DNA from: Omphiscola glabra
Lineage: Eukaryota; Mollusca; Gastropoda; Lymnaeidae
NCBI GenBank assembly: GCA_964017045.1
Contig: OZ024797.1
Coordinates: 18,507,307-18,571,306 of the forward strand
Reading direction: 5' to 3'
Length of the DNA: 64,000 nucleotides
Part shown: positions 20,064 through 31,564 of the stretch, in pieces
How positions within the stretch are numbered: position 1 is the first letter of the stretch
Layout: every line of letters begins with the position of its first letter
Notes under the pieces: model-generated
Database searches by the model: none
What the model saw: the letters and a program-made list of their open reading frames with translations, nothing else
What the model was told of the DNA's origin: nothing
Made by a program: the position numbers and the translations under genes

Positions 20064-21596
20064 GGTATCCACTATCAAGAGGGCATTCAAGTATCCACTA
20101 TCAGAGGGGATTCAAGTATCCACTCTAAGATGGCATTCAAGTATCCACTGTCAGATGGTATTCAAGTATCCACTCTCAGATGGCATTAAAGTATCCACTC
20201 TCAAATGACATTCAAGTATCCACTCTCAGATGGCATTCAAGTATCCACTCTCAGAGGACATTCAAGTATCCACTCTCAGGTGACATTCAAGTATCCACTG
20301 TCAGAGGACATTTAAGTATCCACTCACAGAGGACATTCAAGTATCCACTCTCAGATGGCATTCAAGTATCCACTCTCAGAGGACATGCAATTATCCACTC
20401 TCAGAGGACATTCAATTATCCACTATCAGATGGTATTCAAGTATCCACTCTGAGGACATTCAAGTATCCACTCTCAGATGGCATTCAAGTATCCACTCTC
20501 AGGTGACATTCAAGTATCCACTGTCAGAGGACATTTAAGTATCCACTCACAGAGGACATTCAAGTATCCACTCTCAGAGGACATTCAAGTATCCACTCTC
20601 AGATGGTATTCAAGTATCCACTCTCAGACGGCATTCAAGTATCCACTCTCAGATGACATTCAAGTATCCACTCTCAGATGACATTCAATTATCCACTCTC
20701 AGAGGAAATTCAAGTATCCACTCTCAGATGACATTCAACTATCCACTCTCAGAGGACATTCAAGTATCCACTCTCAGATGACATTCAAGTATCCACTCTC
20801 AGAGGACATTCAAGTATCCACTCTCAGATGGTATTCAAGTATCCACTCTCAGACGGCATTCAAGTATCCACTCTCAGATGACATTCAAGTATCCACACTC
20901 AGATGACATTCAATTATCCACTCTCAGAGGAAATTCAAGTATCCACTCTCAGATGACATTCAAGTATCCACTCTCAGAGGACATTCAAGTATCCACTCTC
21001 AGACGGCATTCAAGTATCCACTCTCAGATGACATTCAAGTATCCACTCTCAGATGGCATTCAAGTATCCACTCTCAGAGGACATTCAAGTATCCACTCTC
21101 AGAGGACATTCAAGTATCCACTCTCAGATGACATTCAAGTATCCACTGTCAGAGGACATTTAAGTATCCACTCACAGAGGACATTCAAGTATCCACTTTC
21201 AGAGTTCATTCAAGTATCAACTCTCAGAGGACATTCAAGTATCCACTCTCAGAGGACATTCAATTATCCACTATCAGATGGTATTCAAGTATCCATTCTG
21301 AGGACATTCAAGTATCCACTCTCGGAGGACATTCAAGTATCCACTCTCAGACAGTATTCAAGTATCCACTCTCAGAGGACATTCAAGTATCCACTATCAG
21401 ACGGCATTCAAGTATCCACTCTCAGACGGCATTCAAGTATCCACTATCAGATGGTATTCAAGTATCCACTCTCAGAGGACATTCAAGTATCCACTCTCAG
21501 AGGACATTCAAGTATCCACTCTCAGAGGGCATTCAAGTATCCACTCTCAGACGGCATTCAAGTATCCACTCTCAGACGGCATTCAAGTATCCAATA
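20064..21596 (+). repeat. 25-bp array, about 61 units
   Basis: Units ATTCAAGTATCCACTCTCAG plus AGGAC, with ATGGC, ACGGC and ATGAC variants. Larger blocks are repeated too: the stretch near 20280-20480 resembles that near 21125-21310, which indicates segmental duplication inside the array. Confidence 0.97.
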
Positions 21597-22799
21597 AGAT
21601 GCTGATCCAGTCACATAGCATCAGTGCAACCAAAATAACAGTTGTGGTCTGGTGTGTCGACATGACGCGCACGATGTCAAATTACTCAAACCCCAGACCT
21701 ACAAGAATGGCGTCAACACAACTTCTGGGTATATGGGACTCGTCAACCTCGGATGTTAGATCATGGATAACAAACTGTTTATCCAGTCTGAAAGCATCTA
21801 CTTATATAACCCACTATTTACGTCAAGTCTGGCTCGATCTTCCAGGTGCATCTTCTTTCATGACTTTCCCCGTCGGTTGCGTCACTGGACGACGCCTGGT
21901 GACGTTGAGACTTAACCAGCCCGTTTTCTCGACTGAACCAAGCTAAGGGTCACCGTAACCTTTAGTCCTCTTTTTTTATTAATGTTCACACACGCTACAA
22001 CTTTCTAAAGCTGTTGCCAGTGTCCCACTCATCCAGGTGAGGTAGTTCATTGATACCTGGGGGAGCTCTAATCAGACGAGCTTACACCTGGTGGGGAGTG
22101 TATGGAGAGAGCGCCACCTGCTGGCCACACTATAATCACATAATCTCGGGCACATGCAGGATGGATTAAACAGATCAATCGATTGATTTCCATTGTTGTA
22201 ACAAGTAACCCTTTCTGCTCAACTTAACTACTTTTTTAAAAAAATTATGTAAATTGCTTTAAATTCTGAAATAAGCAGACTTTAAATAACACAATGTACA
22301 TAACTATATAAAACATGCACACGTTTTCAAGTGTAGTTCCGACTTTGTCAAGGCAAACACGAATACGAGGTTGCAAAATTATTAGTGTACTGCGTTATTC
22401 TCATAGAGGGGAGGTAAGCCTTGGGATTAACAACAAAAATAGTCAACACGGATTAGGTCCCCCATAACGCAGTTTCCACTTCGTTTCAATTAAATGTACA
22501 AACAGTTTCAGCACTAAAAACAAAAAAACAAAATTACCTCTCAGTAGAGCAAAGTAGTAAAATATTTCTCTTCAGATCAAGACCTAGGGTTCTCAAACTT
22601 TTCTACAGTCTGCACCCCCTAGTAATTGATTGACGCACACCCCTTATCTTTGATTATGTCTCGAACCCCCTAGTAATGGATTGACTAAGTTCCGCACCCC
22701 TAGGAACAATGCATTTTAGAAGGGGAGAGAGAACAACTAAATTTAAAAAATTGAATTACAAAGAGACCTGTCTAACTTGGATAATCAACTTGTACTTAT
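21597..22799. other. Non-repetitive segment, possible decayed coding DNA
   Basis: From 21660 to 21945 two frames stay largely open. One, reading DVKLLKPQTYKNGVNTTSGY, then one stop, then SIYLYNPLFTSS and IFFHDFPRRLRHW, looks protein-like but was not recognised. Near 22590-22700, GGTTCTCAAACTTTTCTACA with CACCCCCTAG repeats resembles one end of a hAT MITE. Confidence 0.3.
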
Positions 22800-23195
22800 T
22801 ACATTCAACTTATTACATTCAACTTATTACATTCAACCTATTGCATTCAAATTATTACATTCAACCTGTGACATTCAACCCTTGACATTCAACTTATGAC
22901 ATTCAACTTATGACATTCAACTTATGACATTCAATCTATGACATTCAACCCTTGACATTCAACTTATGACATTCAACCTATGACATTCAACCTATGACAT
23001 TCAACCCTTGACATTCAACTTATGACATTCAACTTATGACATTCAACCTATGATATTCAACCCTTGACATTCAACTTATGACATTCAATCAATGACATTC
23101 AACCTATGACATTCAACCCTTGACATTCAACTTATGACATTCAACCAATGACATTCAACCTATGACATTCAACCTATGACATGCAACTTAATACA
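22800..23195 (+). repeat. 14-bp array, about 28 units
   Basis: Units ACATTCAACTTATG, ACATTCAACCTATG and ACATTCAACCCTTG occur in a loosely periodic order. Confidence 0.96.
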
Positions 23196-23269
23196 CTGAG
23201 TCAAATTTCTCATTGAAAAATAAAATCAAACTGGACATTGAGAAAGGCTTGATCTTGTCCAATGTAGTG

Positions 23270-23483
23270 TAGAGAGTATTTGTTCTACTGCTGTTCCTGT
23301 ATTTGTTCTACTGCTGTTCCTGTATTTGTTCTACTGCTGTTCCTGTATTTGTTCTACTGCTGTTCCTGTATTTGTTCTACTGCTGTTCCTGTATGTGTTC
23401 TACTGCTGTTCCTGTATTTGTTCTACTGCTGTTCCTGTATGTGTTCTACTGCTGTTCCTGTATTTGTTCTACTGCTGTTCCTA
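23270..23483 (+). repeat. 23-bp array, about 9 units
   Basis: Units TTTGTTCTACTGCTGTTCCT plus GTA, nearly identical, with a TGTGTTC variant in two copies. Confidence 0.97.
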
Positions 23484-24800
23484 TCAAAACTAACTTCTAT
23501 ACGTTTGGCGTATTCCTTCAAGTTCTGCTGCCATATTTAACAAGAGAGTTGTCTCCCCACAGATGGGCTTATGGTACCGTAATCCTGGTATTAAACAAAC
23601 AAGCTCTGATATCCCCGTTTCTCTGTACATTGCGCGCCAGGTGCGAACCGTGTTCAGTGGCAGCTTGTTCGATGAAAATCAATGATGCCACTTTTTATAA
23701 GACTACGGCATTTGGGGATTTTGTCTTGCTTTGTTTACAAAAACTCTGCATGTCACTTCCGGTGACCTTCGCCTGTATCTAACCTTGTTTGTCATACATC
23801 ATAAGAATAAAACGGTCCGGCCCTTTTCCCCGATGCCAAATATTAATATTAAGCTGTACATGGAAATGGGAGAAATCACCCCTTACTACAAATACAATTT
23901 TCAAATGACTCGTTTACCCCCCTTTACTTTCCAAATTTAACAAACAGAACCGGTTCGTTGTTGAAATAAAACAAACACAACAGACGCATGACAAATGAAA
24001 GGCAATAAAGTGTAGGCTCCCCACCCTCCCACCTCCAACCCTGACCTCCCTTTAGTGCCGAGATTCATATTTGAGAGAAATTTCAAATCAGCTTTTCCTT
24101 GTCAAAAATTATTTTAAAAAGTATGTCTCGCTGTTGTCATCCGTAACCAGTTTGTTTATTGAATTAATTAAATATGATTACAATATTACAAAAGGGGGGT
24201 GTCAAATCTGCCTATTCTACTTGACAATGGCGCTATTACAATAGTGTTGCTTTACCTAAATTGACTCTCGTGGTAATTCATTGAAAGAAGGTTTACCCTT
24301 TTCTTAACACATGAATTAAAACTTGCATAGTCTCCCTTAGAACTACAGTTTTTGTCCATAGTCGTCTACGCCGCCAGTAATCTCAATTATTCCATATGAA
24401 TGAATAAAATGGGTGATATGAACCGTGTGATTAAGTAGATTCCTAACGCATGTTATGCTGATGAACTGATTTAACAAGTTCACACACTTCAATTGAGTCT
24501 TCATAATGTTTATCCAATACTTAAATAATGACTCTAAATGCCTATTCAGGTATCAATAGTAAAAGTCTTTTACACTTCCACAAAACAAATCTGTAAACAT
24601 TTCCAAACTAAATTAAATTTATTAAAGAAATCTTTATATATATATATTACAAAAGCCTTCAGAATTAAGTTCCAGCCGCGCCTTCCCCAGGGGTCCTAAC
24701 TTAAACCAGTCGTTAAACGATACAGTAAAGCTAGTGGCTATTTGACACCCCCCCCCCTTTTTTTTTTCACCTTGTTCCATGAGCAATGGTCATTGTCCAG
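23484..24800. other. Segment without recognised gene
   Basis: Non-repetitive AT-rich DNA with several short open frames lacking family signatures. A C8/T10 run (about 24747-24768) precedes the exon candidate at 24801. Confidence 0.4.
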
Positions 24801-25215
24801 CATTTACCGATGCCCCCAGCTCTGTGACGAATGTCTGCCACCGAATTCATCCAAACCGTACGCACCGGTTCCAGAGACGCATCCTGTCATCGCAGAGAGG
24901 CGTTCCATTCACCAGCAGCCTTCCCCCAGACCCAGTATGGTGAAGCCGCCCTCCGTACAACAGGTCCCTGAAGTCAATGACAAGGCGGACGCATCTGAGC
25001 TGCCTCCATCCGACGTCAAGGTGGAACTCTCTGGGAAGACGTCGCTCGTCAGCCAGGAGAACCTCCCCTACGCCGTCTCGGACAAGCAGTTATCCGAAGG
25101 GCAGGCAGCCGGTGGCGGCGAAGCTGATGGGCAGGCAATCGGTGGGGGCGAAGCTGAAGGGCAGGCAATCGGTGGGGGCGAAGCTGAAGGGCAGGCAATC
25201 GGTGGGGGACAATAA
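24801..25215 (+). CDS. Candidate 3' exon of gene B (or a separate gene): proline-rich tail with repeats
   Basis: After a possible acceptor (cattgtccag) the frame reads IYRCPQLCDECLPPNSSKPY, then a Pro/Ser/Lys-rich stretch (PETHPVIAERRS, PRPSMVKPPSVQQVP), then three and a half copies of GQAIGGGEAE, then TAA. An alternative acceptor, gcccccag before 24820, would keep phase 0 with the exon at 17400. The base composition is GC-rich and codon-like compared with its surroundings. The product looks like a low-complexity cytosolic tail; no domain was recognised. Assignment to gene B rests on strand and position only, and 7.3 kb separates it from the previous exon. Confidence 0.5.
25099..25210 (+). 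repeat. Coding 30-bp minisatellite
   Basis: Units GGGCAGGCAATCGGTGGGGG plus CGAAGCTGAA repeat in frame, encoding GQAIGGGEAE. Each unit contains a potential donor ATCG|GTGGGG. Confidence 0.9.
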
Positions 25216-26161
25216 GATTCCAAAAGAATCGCGAAGGATGATGAAGAATACCAGTCCAATAACGTAGGAGCCACCTATGTTTATACACTAGCAACAGCAC
25301 TCGGACTCACCCATCAATTCAATCTTTGTATTTTCACTTAGAAATGACTCGAATATTACTGTCCATTTATTTCAGACCACAATCTATCCGTCTGTACATT
25401 TTGCCTGTAACTTCACAGACGAAAAGGAGATTAAGTCTCAGACCCCTCAGCTTCAGGTCAAAACTTCTGACATTGCGGGAAAAAGGGAAAGCACAAATTT
25501 CGATTTTAGGTAACTTTAGCAGCGTCCAAAAACAAAAAAATACAATAAAAATCTGAGTGTTGTTTCTATGTGTTTGAATGACGCACTAGGCTTCGATCAC
25601 ATTGCAAGACAGGGCAGAGACAATATGTAAAAGTAAAAGTAGTCGGTTCATGTAACAAAAAGTATTTTTTTTAAATTCTTGAGGAATTTTGTATTTTCAA
25701 ATGGAAAAAGGAATTTACATTATAAAACTATTTCCATCCTATGCATTTTTTTTGTGTGTGTAACTCAGCGCACTTTATCGAGAGTTCACACATTGAGAAC
25801 CCTAAACGCACACCCATTATCTGTTGTCCCGTTCTAGTGACCTAACGTCGGAACAATACCAATCCGTTCTACCATTGATTTGGTATCATCTTTTCCTCAT
25901 GAATTCTGCTTGAAGGAACGGATCCCATCCCATTAATTCTCACCACGAAGTAAGCCACTCACTGCCTCAAAATTGTTTAAGGATTTGGCGTCGCTAGAAT
26001 TGGCTTTCATGACTTTTCCTTTGAACTTACTTTATAGATAGCAACTTATTCTTCTAGGATTATTGATATTGATTTATATGTGTAGAATGTGTTTCATAGA
26101 CGAAGAACAAGTGTTCCTCCTTGATATAATATAAATATATATATATATATATATCACCAAT
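25216..26161. other. Segment without recognised gene
   Basis: Non-repetitive DNA, possibly 3' untranslated sequence followed by intron. TA repeats from about 26129 border the LTR-like element. Confidence 0.35.
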
Positions 26162-26381
26162 TGTAATTGTTCGGGGAGGTGTTATAGTGGCCTAACGGAC
26201 TATACCGTCCAGATAGCCAACTAGGTAAAACAGCGCGCATGCGCAGAGACTGCATAGACAGTGTGAAGCGGACGGTGTGTTCCGAAGTCAAGCATAGAGT
26301 CTACACTACTAAGAACTTGTATTATATGATGATTTATGTTACTGTTTATTATTTGAAATAAAACAATGTGAAAACATAACA
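26162..26381 (+). mobile_element. Candidate solo LTR inserted in a TA repeat
   Basis: About 220 bp starting TGTAATTG and ending CATAACA (TG...CA), with an internal AATAAA (26357-26362) and the promoter-like palindrome GCGCATGCGCAGA. It sits in a TATATA tract, with AATTG on both sides as a possible 5-bp target duplication. Together the flanks form the inverted pair ATCACCAATTGT/ACAATTGGTGAT. No internal retroviral-type genes are present. Confidence 0.45.
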
Positions 26382-27243
26382 ATTGGTGATATATATATAT
26401 ATATATATATATTGATTTCTGAAAATGTAAGGTAATTTTTTGTACTTAAGTCACTTTGACTTAACAAGCTGTGGATAATTCTTTTTTAATTTTTAAAGTC
26501 AAACCAATAATTGTAGCGTATTTACATTTACAAGCAAGTTTATTTGGTCCAATCAGAATGATGTATTGCGAAGACTACGAGCAATGAAGAAACATTTAGG
26601 GATTTTCATTTTTTTTTTTTTGGGCTGAACTTATCTTGAACACTACTGACTTATCCTAATGCCTGGTCTTTATATCGGCCATCGGCTTGACTTACAATTG
26701 ATTGAGGCTACACTGGCTTATCCTAATGCCTGGTCATTACATTGGCCATCGCCTTGCCTCGCATTGGACTGAGGCCATGTGCTCAGTACGTCCGTCTCCG
26801 GCAAACTAGTGTTTGGAATGCTTACCGAAATGAGCTGTCTTCCTGTTGGGGTTTTAATAAAATGTGTCGTATCCATAAAAGACTAATACCGGTACTCTAC
26901 TGTAGAATTCAGGCATGATTATTTTTACCTGAAGGTAAGATTCGATCTAGTTTAGGGAAGCTTTTTTTAAAAATGTTGCTATATGTCTGAGGGAGTATTG
27001 TTTTTGGGCAAGCCGTGGATGTCATGGGCTGCTGATGGTCACACTAAGCTTGTTCCCTTTGAGTTAGGGTCATTCGCGTCCACAGGTAAGTGTTCTCCTC
27101 ACTTAGCTAAGTTCAGGTGTGACGCGAATTTTGCAATGTTTGTTTCTAACTTCTAAATGTGCAGAAACGCTCGAGTCCCGGGGTTAAATGCGTGTATTGT
27201 GTGAGAACCGTTATTTCCTAACGTGCATGTGCCGGTCTTGCAG
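26382..27243. other. Intron or intergenic DNA with a 66-bp duplication
   Basis: CTTATCCTAATGCCTGGTC ... GGCCATCG ... GATTGAGGC occurs twice at about 26651-26775. A strong donor-like CAG|gtaagtg lies at 27086, after GGTCATTCGCGTCCACAG, and may mark a tiny exon. Confidence 0.35.
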
Positions 27244-27310
27244 GCGGCCATCAAAGGACATCCAGTTTGCCACGAATGAGGAGGACGTGGAGATGCTGGT
27301 CATGCTGTGA
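27244..27310 (+). CDS. Candidate last coding exon
   Basis: The acceptor is tgccggtcttgcag. The frame reads RPSKDIQFATNEEDVEMLVM-L-stop, entered in phase 2. It is short and acidic and ends 160 bp before an AATAAA, which makes it a plausible terminal exon of gene B or of the unit at 24801. No exon with a matching phase-2 donor was identified upstream, so the connection is not proven. Confidence 0.5.
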
Positions 27311-27468
27311 TCATCCAGGGGCTCGCTGTATCTACGCTCCTCGTGATTTGATTAGCTAGGTTCGTTAGACAGGCTCGCCCTGGTTCTGTTGGGGGTGTAT
27401 GGGTGTCCACACTAACAAGTAAGAGAGCTTGAAATAGAAGAATGCAGTGACCAATTTAAATGATTGTA

Positions 27469-27474
27469 AATAAA
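27469..27474 (+). terminator. Polyadenylation signal AATAAA
   Basis: AATAAA in GATTGTAAATAAAGCC, 160 bp after the TGA at 27308-27310, followed about 20 bp later by an A run and T-rich DNA. It suggests the end of the plus-strand transcription unit. Confidence 0.6.
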
Positions 27475-27544
27475 GCCATTTGAAATACTTTGTAAAAAAA
27501 CGAGTTTTGTACTATTTATTTTCTTATTTAATGGAAAAATAATT

Positions 27545-27790
27545 TGCTTAGTGATTGTGGTAGTGATTGTGGTAGTGATTGTGGTAGTGATTGTGGTAGT
27601 GATTGTGGTAGTGATTGTGGTAGTGATTGTGGTAGTGCTTATGTTAGTGATTGTGGTAGTGATTGTGGTAGTGCTTATGTTAGTGATTGTGGTAGTGCTT
27701 ATGTTAGTGATTGTGGTAGTGCTTATGTTAGTGCTTATGTTAGTGCGTGTTAGCGTTTGTGTTAGCGTTTGTGTTAGCGTTTGTGTTAAT
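27545..27790 (+). repeat. 12-bp array, about 20 units
   Basis: Units AGTGATTGTGGT, mixed with AGTGCTTATGTT and ending with AGCGTTTGTGTT units. Confidence 0.97.
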
Positions 27791-28256
27791 GTCTTAATTT
27801 AAATATAGGGTTTGTTAATTTTTAATGATAACAGCAAACATTTGAGTGACAACATTACACAAGTTTCGGGCACTTGAATTAGATTAATATTGGGAACATT
27901 ATCTTACCAACCAATGGTCCGACTTGGGACAATCTCAACTGTAAAGTGGACGTCTCTCATAGACATTTTCCCCCAAATATCTGTTACACTGTTACAATCA
28001 AACGCACAGCGCCATTATGAGACAAACATCAGATTACATGACTCAATGTGTGTTTGAAGTAAGTGTAAGACCAGGTGAAAATTAGTATAAATAGTATAAA
28101 CATTGTTATGCACAAATAAGTCTTATAATACTTATACTTATAAGTATTACATCAGTCCATTGTCTGTCAAGCAATACACGTTAATGACGTGCAAGACACT
28201 TTATTGAAGTTCGTTACATTTTATTAATGGGGGAGACTGCAATCAGGTTAGCACAA
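27791..28256. other. Intergenic AT-rich DNA
   Basis: No gene or element was recognised. Confidence 0.4.
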
Positions 28257-28367
28257 TAGGAAATTAGTAACACACAGTAAGGTTAAACCTGATAAAAGGA
28301 ACGCAACAAAACAGCGAAAGCGTTGCGTCCCTCAGGTTTAACCTTACTGTGTTTTACTAATTTCCTA
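28257..28367. repeat. Long inverted-repeat hairpin
   Basis: The arms TAGGAAATTAGTAACACACA GTAAGGTTAAACCTGA and the inverted TCAGGTTTAACCTTAC TGTGTTTTACTAATTTCCTA pair nearly perfectly over about 36 bp. They extend through GGAACGCAAC/GTTGCGTCC towards a short loop around AAAACAGCGAAAGC. It could be a foldback MITE or give a hairpin RNA. Confidence 0.8.
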
Positions 28368-29510
28368 CTTAACTTATACATAGGTATTATTATTAATTAC
28401 TTGGGTACAGTAAAACGTATAAAAAGGTATTAAGTACTTGGGTACTGTAAAACTTATACCAACAATGACTGCAAGAATATCCGGATCTGTGCTCAGCAAG
28501 AGCCTTTTTTAGCGCATGCCCCACCTTATCATCTCTGACACATCTGACATCCAACATACCCTCCCATCCTGCACCATATCCAGCAACAATCTCCCTCTCC
28601 CCTGCCCCCCACGCCCCTCTCTCCTGCCCACTCCCACCCCCCACTAAGTTCCTCACTAATGAACCTGTGGCTAGTGCTGATATTTGGACCAAGTCAGCTA
28701 CGATCTCAGGTCCCACGGAAATGTTTTGAAAACGATTGGCTGCGACACTGACTTATTGTGGAGCCGACTCTGCCTCGGGGCACCAAGATCCCCGGCACGA
28801 GAAGATTAGAGCATGAGGAGGGGGGACGACGCCCACGATCGACAAGGATGACAATCGCCCACCGTAGTTGTCACCCTTGATCTGAGATGTGAATGGGGGC
28901 TTTGGCTGTTATTGGCTTGGGGTAGACAGAGAGAGAGGTGCTCACGGAGGGACTAAACCTTTTGTGTGGGGGTCCAGAGGAAGTCTGGGGCGGTGGGGGA
29001 TGTGAGGGTGAAGGAGTAGGACTGAGGTGCTTTTTTATATTTTTTATCTTGTTAAGAATAAAATGAGACATCAAGGCGGGTTGTCATGTGAATATAATGA
29101 AGAGGGAAAAAACTCTAGACTAGAATACTGAGAAAGGATTTGTTTTCCAAAGAACAACTCATGTGTAAAGTGAATGGCAAGAAAAATCTAAGACATTGGA
29201 ACTTCCAATGGAAGACAGTAGGGAAAGATAACCCGCTTTTCCCGAGGGGACGTAACGGGGCTCAAAATTTTGTTTTTAACCGAGTCAAGTAAAAATAGTA
29301 AAATAAAATTATAAATGGTTCTTTTTTTTTTTCGTAAATAAAAAAATTGTTAATTAATTTTACTTAATAAAAATAAAGAGTGACTCTCTCACTCTCTGAC
29401 TCTCTGACTCTCTGAGAGTGAGAGGAAATAATAGAACAATTGTCTCAATTAATAAATTATAAAAAATTAAAACAAAATAGTTTGTTCGCAATAAAATAAA
29501 TATTATCTAA
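28368..29510. other. Intergenic DNA
   Basis: Includes a duplicated TATTA/ACTTGGGTACAGTAAAAC segment near 28395-28450, C-rich DNA, and a CTCTCTGACT short repeat near 29383-29420. Open frames here lack family signatures. Confidence 0.35.
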
Positions 29511-29514
29511 TTCA

Positions 29515-30329
29515 GGGCTCACCAAACTACGGCCCGCGAGTACTTGAAATTGCTTGATAAAACGTATGGAACAATTTAAATTTCAATGTTATGTGTAGAA
29601 TATCAAGAGATCCCCACACGTGCGGAGACCTCCTGGCCGCAATGCGCCTTAAATTTACAACTTTAAATTTTAAACTATTTTATCTAGATTTTCCTGTTTA
29701 TACAGACCCGTTTACCCACAAACTCCTAAAATCATACAATATCGTCTCAAAAGCGATCAATACTGTACCTTAATAGTAAACAAATAAACATGCAGTATAT
29801 GTAAAATAAATGCAATGACTACTCGCATGGCAGTGCCTAGGGGGATCTTTTTAAAGCTGGCGTCATAACAGTTAACTACTAACAGTAGATGACCGAAGTT
29901 TATAATACAAACTGTGGTCACTTTGTTGTGCAGACGTGTATTTGCTATTGATATTAAATTAATAATTAATTTATATTGAGTGGACGTACAGATCACTTTA
30001 TCACAGTCTATCACTGGTAAAAATAAAGTAATTACTGGTGAAATTTAAGGTGGTTCAATGACGAAAAGATTATTTAAATAAAAATTAATTAACAAATGAT
30101 GACATCATTTTAAAAACCTACCAAGTGAACTGAGGTTGTTGTTTTTAGGAAAAGCTGATTTAAAAAAAATAAAATAAATAAGAATCAATTTCCATAAGCA
30201 CATTGCCGCTAATAATAGTCTGATGACCACCATAAAGTAGGTGGTAAATGCTTGAAAGAAAGAGGCGTGTTGGAAACATATGGGGACATTAAAAATCATA
30301 GTCGCCACGGTTGGAACTAACAGCCCTTC
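29515..30329. other. Intergenic DNA with a possible hAT end
   Basis: CAGGGCTCACCAAACTACGG followed by CCCGCG resembles the terminus of hAT-type MITEs, but no partner end was found. The remainder is AT-rich and without signal. Confidence 0.3.
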
Positions 30330-30692
30330 GACAAGTTCAGTTGTCGCATACCTAAGGACGTGCTGTAAAGCGAGCTGGCGACAGGGAAAAGGTCAGTTGG
30401 ACGGCCTCGTCTCAGATACATAGACATTTGCAAAGGAGATATGAAGGCGGCTAACATCAACATCTCAAATTGGGAGGACCTGGCGGAGGATCGATCCACA
30501 TGGCGGGGCATCGTGAAGGAAGGATCACTACGTGCTGAGGAGCTCTACAGGGCGGAAGCAGCTGTGAAGAGAGCGCGGAGAAAGGCAAGAAAACACTACT
30601 CCACCGCATTCGTGTGCGGGACATGCACAAGAGACTGCCATTCAAGGATCGATCTCATTAGCCACACGAAGAGCTGCAACCAGACAAGATAA
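30330..30692 (+). pseudogene. 3' end of an RTE-like LINE ORF
   Basis: The frame reads ELATGKRSVGRPRLRYIDI, then NINISNWEDLAEDRSTWR, then a basic helix, then FVCGTCTRDCHSRIDLISH, ending in TR and a stop. This is the conserved C-terminal region of a widespread invertebrate endonuclease/reverse-transcriptase LINE: a GKR...GRPR loop, W-x-x-L-A-x-D-R-x-x-W, and a terminal C-x-x-C...H zinc-finger-like motif. The reverse transcriptase itself is missing, so this is a 5'-truncated insertion, the usual outcome of target-primed reverse transcription. The short tail after the stop (CTCTCGTAGACGGAAAGATG) leads straight into the minisatellite at 30726. Confidence 0.75.
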
Positions 30693-30725
30693 TCTATCGT
30701 CTCTCGTAGACGGAAAGATGCCATA

Positions 30726-31555
30726 CATACATACTGATATGCTTATACTTACTGATATGCTTATACTTACTGATATGCTTATACTTACTGATATGCTTAT
30801 ACTTACTGATATGCTTATACTTACTGATATGCTTATACTTACTGATATGCTTATACTTACTGATTTGCTTATACATACTGATATGCTTATACTTACAGAT
30901 ATGCATGCTTATACTTACTGATATGCTTATACTTACTGATATGCTTATACTTACTGATATGCTTATACTTACTGATATGCTTATACTTACTGATATGCTT
31001 ATACTTTCTGATATGCTTATACATACTGATATGCTTATACTTACTGATATGCTTATACATACTGATATGCTTATACTTACTGATATGCTTATACTTACTG
31101 ATATGCTTATACTTACTGATATGCTTATACTTACTGATATGCTTATACTTACTGATATGCTTATACTTACTGATATGCTTATACATACAGATATGCTTAT
31201 ACTTAATGATATGCATGCTTATACTTACTGATATGCTTATATTTAATGATATGCTTATACTTACTGATATGCTTATACATACTGATATGCTTATACTTAC
31301 TGATATGCTTATACTTAATGATATGCTTATACTTACTGATATGCTTATACTTACTGATATGCTTATACATACTGATATGCTTATACATACAGATATGCTT
31401 ATACTTAATGATATGCATGCTTATACTTACTGATATGCTTATACTTACTGATATGCATGCTTATACATACATATATGCTTATACTTAATGATATGCATGC
31501 TTATACTTAATTATATGCTTATACTTACTGATATTGAGATATGCTTATACGTACA
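30726..31555 (+). repeat. 18-bp array, about 46 units, at the LINE tail
   Basis: Units TATGCTTATACTTACTGA with ACATACTGA and TTAATGA variants and occasional GATATGCATGC insertions. It starts directly after the LINE 3' tail. Confidence 0.96.
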
Positions 31556-31564
31556 TATAGACCG

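Noticed and set aside
20180..21597. Open frames with IQVSTLRGHSSIHSQ repeats
   Set aside because: Product of the 25-bp array; reading frames restart after each unit-length change.
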